From Candidatus Cryptobacteroides sp. (GTDB lineage Bacteria > Bacteroidota > Bacteroidia > Bacteroidales > UBA932), in assembly GCA_029257745.1 (NCBI GenBank), contig JARIAS010000024.1:1-38013 (forward strand): a DNA stretch of 38,013 nucleotides, in the 5' to 3' direction. Positions 34,185-38,013 of the stretch are shown piece by piece. The notes beneath the pieces were generated by a model. That model was not told the origin of the DNA. It saw nothing but the letters and a program-made list of their open reading frames with translations, and searched no databases. The number at the start of each line of letters is the position of its first letter. Positions within the stretch are counted from its first letter, which is position 1. The position numbers were made by a program, and so were the translations under genes.

Positions 34185-34192
34185 TATATTTG
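34185..34192 (+). promoter_or_regulatory. -7 element (TATATTTG) of the str operon
   Basis: A perfect TAnnTTTG 52 nt before the rpsL ATG, predicted start near 34199. A TTTG at 34169-34172 is only 12 nt away, so the -33 element is uncertain. Confidence 0.55.
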
Positions 34193-34244
34193 TCGGCCCA
34201 TATAGTATGGGGTAATAACATAAATTAAAGATTTACAATTATTT

Positions 34245-34628
34245 ATGCCAACAATTCAACAACTTGTCCGTAAAGGACGCGAGGCTGCTGAGAGTAAAAG
34301 CAAGTCTCGTGCTTTGGATGCATGTCCTCAAAAGAGGGGTGTATGTGTGCGTGTGTACACAACTACACCTAAGAAACCTAACTCAGCGATGCGTAAAGTT
34401 GCTCGTGTTAAGTTAACAAACTCTAAAGAGGTTAATGCTTACATTCCAGGAGAGGGACACAACTTGCAGGAGCACTCAATAGTGCTAGTTCGTGGCGGTC
34501 GTGTTAAGGACCTTCCTGGTGTGCGTTATCACATCCTTAGAGGTGCTTTGGATACAGCAGGTGTAGAAGGCAGGACTCAGTCTCGTTCTCTATACGGTGC
34601 TAAGAGACCAAAGAAATCTAAGAAGTAA
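34245..34628 (+). CDS. rpsL: 30S ribosomal protein S12
   Basis: S12 sits in the decoding centre. The 127-residue protein is normal in length, with [19 protein letters not shown] and [17 protein letters not shown]. The lysines whose change gives streptomycin resistance (E. coli Lys42 and Lys87) are present, as is the Asp of VKDLPG that is methylthiolated in many bacteria. It heads rpsL-rpsG-fusA-rpsJ; rpsG starts 31 nt later. Confidence 0.98.
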   Translation: MPTIQQLVRKGREAAESKSKSRALDACPQKRGVCVRVYTTTPKKPNSAMRKVARVKLTNSKEVNAYIPGEGHNLQEHSIVLVRGGRVKDLPGVRYHILRGALDTAGVEGRTQSRSLYGAKRPKKSKK

Positions 34629-34659
34629 TTTTATTTTTTATTTTTAATTTTTAATCAAA

Positions 34660-35136
34660 ATGAGAAAAGCGAAGCCAAGAAAGAGGATTCTACTTCCTGA
34701 TCCAAAATTTCACGACACTTCAGTAACACGTTTCGTGAACAATCTAATGTTGCAGGGGAAGAAGAGTATCGCGTATTCAATTTTTTACGATGCCATTGAT
34801 ATGGTAGGCGAGAAGATGAAAGATTCTGACAAGGCTCCTCTAGATATTTGGAGGAAGGCTCTAGAGAATGTAACACCTCAAGTTGAGGTTAAATCTCGTC
34901 GTGTGGGAGGAGCTAACTTCCAAGTGCCTACTGAGTTGAGACCAGAAAGAAAGGTTTCAGTGTCAATGAAGAATATGATACTTTTCGCTCGTAAGCGTTC
35001 TGGCCACTCAATGGCAGAAAAACTTTGTGCTGAAATCATTGCAGCCTATAACAATGAGGGTGGTGCATTTAAGAGAAAAGAAGATATGCACAAGATGGCT
35101 GAGGCTAATAAAGCCTTCGCACATTTCCGTTTCTAA
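34660..35136 (+). CDS. rpsG: 30S ribosomal protein S7
   Basis: The 158-residue protein matches S7 throughout: [30 protein letters not shown] at the start, [26 protein letters not shown] in the middle, [14 protein letters not shown] at the end. S7 nucleates assembly of the 30S head and in E. coli is also the translational repressor of the str operon. fusA begins 12 nt downstream. Confidence 0.98.
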   Translation: MRKAKPRKRILLPDPKFHDTSVTRFVNNLMLQGKKSIAYSIFYDAIDMVGEKMKDSDKAPLDIWRKALENVTPQVEVKSRRVGGANFQVPTELRPERKVSVSMKNMILFARKRSGHSMAEKLCAEIIAAYNNEGGAFKRKEDMHKMAEANKAFAHFRF

Positions 35137-35148
35137 TAGATAAGAGCA

Positions 35149-37269
35149 ATGGCAAAAAGAGATCTTAGATTAACAAGAAATATCGGTATCGTTGCTCACA
35201 TCGATGCAGGTAAGACCACTACTTCAGAGCGTATCCTATATTATACAGGTAAAATCCATAAGATAGGTGAGGTTCATGATGGTGGTGCTACAATGGACTG
35301 GATGGTACAAGAGCAGGAACGTGGTATCACTATCACTTCCGCTGCTACAACTGCCTTCTGGAATTATAACGGAGAAAGTTATCAGTTAAACCTTATTGAT
35401 ACTCCGGGGCACGTTGACTTTACTGTTGAGGTAGAGCGTGCGTTAAGAGTGTTAGACGGAACTGTTACAACTTTCGATGCGGTGGGACGTGTTCAGCCAC
35501 AATCAGAGACTGTATGGCGTCAAGCAGATAAGTTTGGCGTTCCAAAAATTGCTTATGTAAACAAGATGGACCGTATTGGTGCTGATTTCCTTGCTTGTGT
35601 AGAGGAGATTAAGACAAAACTTGGTGCAACAGCAATTCCTATTTCACTTCCTATTGGACTTGAAGATAAATTTCAGGGTATAGTAGATTTGATTTCTCGT
35701 AAAGCTCTTATTTACGATTCAAATAATCCTAACTTAGTTAATTATACAGTTGAGGAAGTACCTGAAAACATGAAAGCTGATGTTGAACTTTGGAGAGAAA
35801 GGCTTGTAGAGGCTGCTGCAGAGTGTGACGAAAGCTTAATGGAAAAATTCTTTGAAGATCCAGAATCTGTAACTGATGAAGAAATTATAGCTGCTATCAG
35901 AAAGGGAACACTAGCAATGAAGATAGTTCCTGCTACTTGTGGTTCTTCATATAAAGATAAGGGCGTTCAGTTCTTACTTGATTCAGTTGCACGTTATCTA
36001 CCTTCTCCAATTGATATTGGTGCTGTTAAGGCTACTGATCCTAAGAGTGGCGAAGAAACTAAGGTTAATCCTGTTGTAGAAGAGCCATTCTGCGGTTTGG
36101 TATTCAAGATTGCAACAGATCCTTATGTTGGTAGAATTGCTTACGTAAGAGCATATTCAGGTAAGCTTGATGGTGGTACATATGTTATCAATACTCGCTC
36201 AGGTAAGAAAGAGCGTGTATCAAGACTTTATCAAATGCACTCTAATCAACAAAAGCCTATTGACTTTGTTGAGGCAGGAGATATTTGTGCAGTAGTTGGA
36301 TTTAAAGAGTTGCGTACAGGTGATACAATATGTAATGAAGCTCGTTTAGTTAACTTAGAGTCTATGGAATTCCCTGATCCAGTTATTGGTATTGCAGTTG
36401 AGCCTAAGACTCAGTCTGACTTAGAGAAATTGGGTGTAGCACTTAATAAACTAGCAGAAGAGGATCCTACATTTACAGTTAAGTCTGATCACGAAACTGG
36501 ACAGACTCTAATTAGTGGTATGGGTGAGTTGCACCTTGATATTATTGTAGACCGTCTTCGTCGTGAGTTTGGTGTAGAAATTAACCAAGGTGCTCCGCAA
36601 GTTAATTATAAAGAGACTATTACTGGTACTATACAACATCGTGAAGTATTCAAGAAACAATCCGGTGGTCGTGGTAAATTTGCAGATATTATCGTAGAGA
36701 TTGGTCCAGCTGATGAAGGCGTTATGGGACTTCAGTTCGATAACCAGGTTAAAGGTGGTAACGTACCTAAGGAATATATACCAAGTGTTCAGAAAGGTTT
36801 TGCTTCTGCAATGGCTAATGGTGTATTGGCAGGTTATGAGGTTCCTTCACTTAAGGTTACATTACTTGATGGTTCATTCCACCCAGTAGACTCTGACCAA
36901 TTATCATTCGAGATTGCAGCAAGAATGGCTTTCCGTCACGCTTGTCCTAAGGCAAGTCCTGTACTTCTTGAGCCTATTATGAATCTTGAGGTTGTAACTC
37001 CAGAGGAGTACATGGGTGATATAGTTGGTGACCTTAACCGTCGTCGTGGTCAGATAAATGCTATGGATTCTACTGCAAATGGTGCAAGGATCATTAGGGC
37101 ATTTGTTCCACTTGCTGAACAATTTGGTTATGTTACTGTATTACGTACTCTATCATCAGGTCGTGCTACAAACACTATGAGCTTTGATCACTATTCTGAA
37201 GTTCCTAGCAACCTTGCTAAGGAAGTTATAGAAAAGAGTGGATATAAGGCTTCTGATGATGACGAATAA
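35149..37269 (+). CDS. fusA: Translation elongation factor G
   Basis: EF-G drives ribosomal translocation and, with RRF, ribosome recycling. The 706-residue protein has the full GTPase set: G1 AHIDAGKT (16-23), switch [10 protein letters not shown] (84-91) and NKMD (138-141). [14 protein letters not shown] is in switch I. Domains II-V follow in order, with domain IV at [11 protein letters not shown]. All five domains are present. It continues the str operon; rpsJ starts 28 nt downstream. The tuf gene that follows fusA in many bacteria is absent, as is usual in Bacteroidota. Confidence 0.98.
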   Translation: MAKRDLRLTRNIGIVAHIDAGKTTTSERILYYTGKIHKIGEVHDGGATMDWMVQEQERGITITSAATTAFWNYNGESYQLNLIDTPGHVDFTVEVERALRVLDGTVTTFDAVGRVQPQSETVWRQADKFGVPKIAYVNKMDRIGADFLACVEEIKTKLGATAIPISLPIGLEDKFQGIVDLISRKALIYDSNNPNLVNYTVEEVPENMKADVELWRERLVEAAAECDESLMEKFFEDPESVTDEEIIAAIRKGTLAMKIVPATCGSSYKDKGVQFLLDSVARYLPSPIDIGAVKATDPKSGEETKVNPVVEEPFCGLVFKIATDPYVGRIAYVRAYSGKLDGGTYVINTRSGKKERVSRLYQMHSNQQKPIDFVEAGDICAVVGFKELRTGDTICNEARLVNLESMEFPDPVIGIAVEPKTQSDLEKLGVALNKLAEEDPTFTVKSDHETGQTLISGMGELHLDIIVDRLRREFGVEINQGAPQVNYKETITGTIQHREVFKKQSGGRGKFADIIVEIGPADEGVMGLQFDNQVKGGNVPKEYIPSVQKGFASAMANGVLAGYEVPSLKVTLLDGSFHPVDSDQLSFEIAARMAFRHACPKASPVLLEPIMNLEVVTPEEYMGDIVGDLNRRRGQINAMDSTANGARIIRAFVPLAEQFGYVTVLRTLSSGRATNTMSFDHYSEVPSNLAKEVIEKSGYKASDDDE

Positions 37270-37297
37270 AAGTTTAATAGGATAAAAGAAATTTGAT

Positions 37298-37603
37298 ATG
37301 GGTCAAAAAATTAGAATAAAACTCAAATCATTCGATCATATGCTACTTGATAAGTCAGCTAAGAAGATCGCTGATACAGTGACAAGTACTGGTGCTAAGG
37401 TTTGTGGACCAATTCCACTTCCTACAGACAAGAAAATTTTCACTGTCAATCGTTCTACTTTCGTAAATAAGAAGTCAAGAGAGCAGTTTGAGCTTAGTTC
37501 TTACTGCAGGCTATTAGATATTCAAGACTCAAATGCTAAAACAGTTGATTCTTTGATGAAGCTAGAATTGCCTTCAGGAGTAGAAGTCGAAATAAAAGTT
37601 TAA
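37298..37603 (+). CDS. rpsJ: 30S ribosomal protein S10
   Basis: The 101-residue protein is full-length S10 ([20 protein letters not shown] and [29 protein letters not shown]). S10 belongs to the 30S head and to the NusB antitermination complex. In Bacteroidales the rest of the S10 operon (rplC and onward) normally follows directly; here a tRNA gene and a strong terminator follow instead. Confidence 0.98.
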   Translation: MGQKIRIKLKSFDHMLLDKSAKKIADTVTSTGAKVCGPIPLPTDKKIFTVNRSTFVNKKSREQFELSSYCRLLDIQDSNAKTVDSLMKLELPSGVEVEIKV

Positions 37604-37632
37604 TAAAAATTCGTTATTTAAGAATTTTTTAC

Positions 37633-37640
37633 TATATTTG
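37633..37640 (+). promoter_or_regulatory. -7 element (TATATTTG) for tRNA-Met
   Basis: A perfect TAnnTTTG 31 nt before the mature tRNA 5' end. It lies 30 nt after the rpsJ stop, so the tRNA may be read both from this element and from the str operon. Confidence 0.5.
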
Positions 37641-37671
37641 CAGAGTCGTTTGAGAGAACGGCTCTATATCG

Positions 37672-37745
37672 GGTCCCATAGCTCAGTTGGTTAGAGCATC
37701 TGACTCATAATCAGGGGGTCACAGGATCATGCCCTGTTGGGACCA
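37672..37745 (+). tRNA. tRNA-Met (anticodon CAT), probably elongator
   Basis: The 74-nt cloverleaf is complete: acceptor GGTCCCA/TGGGACC, D stem GCTC/GAGC with loop AGTTGGTTA, anticodon stem TCTGA/TCAGG (one T-G) with loop CTCATAA, T stem ACAGG/CCTGT, discriminator A, no encoded CCA. The paired acceptor 1-72 and the anticodon stem without three G-C pairs argue against an initiator. A tRNA-Ile2 with lysidine at C34 cannot be excluded from sequence alone, although the GGGGTCACAGG segment resembles elongator Met. The T loop is ATCATGC: positions 54 and 58 are A and T rather than T and A. Confidence 0.93.
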
Positions 37746-37746
37746 C

Positions 37747-37791
37747 AAAGAGAGATTATTCGCAAGGATAGTCTCTCTTTTGTTTTTTTTA
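37747..37791 (+). terminator. Strong rho-independent terminator after tRNA-Met
   Basis: A stem of about 13 bp pairs 37747-37759 (AAAGAGAGATTAT) with 37768-37780 (ATAGTCTCTCTTT), with one G-U. The loop is 8 nt and the stem is followed by TGTTTTTTTT. It closes the str operon/tRNA unit. Confidence 0.9.
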
Positions 37792-37940
37792 TAGAAGTTG
37801 TTTAGAAATTAAATTACTATAAAATTGTTCATTTGTTTTGTAGATGATAAATGTAAATTAAATATAGAGGTGCTAAGCTAATTGAAAAATAAAGCTTAAA
37901 TTATAAATATAAGCTGTTTTATTATACATAAAATATTTTG

Positions 37941-37948
37941 TAACTTTA
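37941..37948 (+). promoter_or_regulatory. Possible -7 element (TAACTTTA) for the last gene
   Basis: Seven of eight positions match TAnnTTTG, 32 nt before the ATG at 37981. The rest of the 37792-37980 gap is AT-rich and holds no gene that I can see. Confidence 0.25.
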
Positions 37949-37980
37949 TATAATTGTTAAATCTTAAAAATTATAAAGAA

Positions 37981-38013
37981 ATGTTAAGTGTAGGTGATAA
38001 GATGCCTAGTTTT
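37981..38013 (+). CDS. Start of a probable peroxiredoxin/AhpC-TSA family protein (cut by window end)
   Basis: Only 11 codons are present, reading MLSVGDKMPSF. The pattern M-L-x-V-G-D-K-x-P-x-F is the usual opening of Bcp/AhpC-TSA peroxiredoxins and related thioredoxin-fold proteins. The call rests on this short motif alone. The active-site cysteine would lie outside the window. Confidence 0.4.
   Translation, partial: MLSVGDKMPSF

Noticed and set aside
1..38013. CRISPR arrays, insertion sequences, prophage genes, riboswitches of known classes
   Set aside because: No regularly spaced repeats, no transposase or integrase pattern, and no recognisable riboswitch core were seen when reading both strands.

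Overview
This is an AT-rich chromosomal window from a member of the Bacteroidota, most likely order Bacteroidales; the genus cannot be read from the sequence. The evidence is a recurring Bacteroidota sigma-ABfr -7 element (TAnnTTTG, sometimes with a TTG or TTTG 19-20 nt upstream) in most intergenic gaps, almost no Shine-Dalgarno sequences, a BspA-like leucine-rich lipoprotein, a long Bacteroidota-type LeuRS, the PASTA-protein/rluD pair, and the order rpsL-rpsG-fusA-rpsJ without tuf. Most of the window is core chromosome. The accessory-looking part is the left edge.

Layout. (1) 1-2500: 3' half of a type I restriction hsdR gene, then about 1 kb without an intact gene that holds a decayed minus-strand reading frame. 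(2) 2.5-8.4 kb: a secreted DUF4091 protein, then gyrA with a secreted TPR protein, closed by a strong terminator. (3) 8.5-10.8 kb, minus: a DUF389 membrane protein and phoH. (4) 10.9-17.1 kb, plus: a tightly packed operon of SPOR lipoprotein, M28-like protein, leuS and two tandem YitT transporters. (5) 17.2-18.8 kb: a membrane-anchored AraC-type regulator converging on, and overlapping, an RluA-type synthase. (6) 19.0-21.4 kb: dnaK-tpx. (7) 21.5-22.9 kb, minus: rplS, tRNA-Arg, terminator, FlK-like thioesterase and low-molecular-weight phosphatase. (8) 23.1-24.9 kb: an ATPase with a degenerate P-loop, translationally coupled to a sirtuin. (9) 24.9-27.3 kb, minus: lnt-tcdA. (10) 27.4-29.8 kb: LysE exporter, PASTA protein, rluD. 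(11) 29.8-33.7 kb, minus: BspA-like lipoprotein, rplU-rpmA-serS and ruvC. (12) 33.8-37.6 kb: rhodanese, then rpsL-rpsG-fusA-rpsJ. (13) 37.6-38.0 kb: tRNA-Met(CAT), a strong terminator and the first codons of a probable peroxiredoxin.

I do not see a CRISPR array, an intact insertion sequence, a prophage or a clear new multi-gene system. The most unusual signals are: an M28-family protein that has lost every recognisable metal ligand; two tRNAs in which near-universal tertiary contacts are changed (A19-U56 in place of G19-C56 in tRNA-Arg, and A54/U58 in place of T54/A58 in tRNA-Met); the ATPase/sirtuin pair; a str cluster apparently detached from both rpoBC and the rest of the S10 operon; and mirror-image promoter elements between lnt and the LysE gene.
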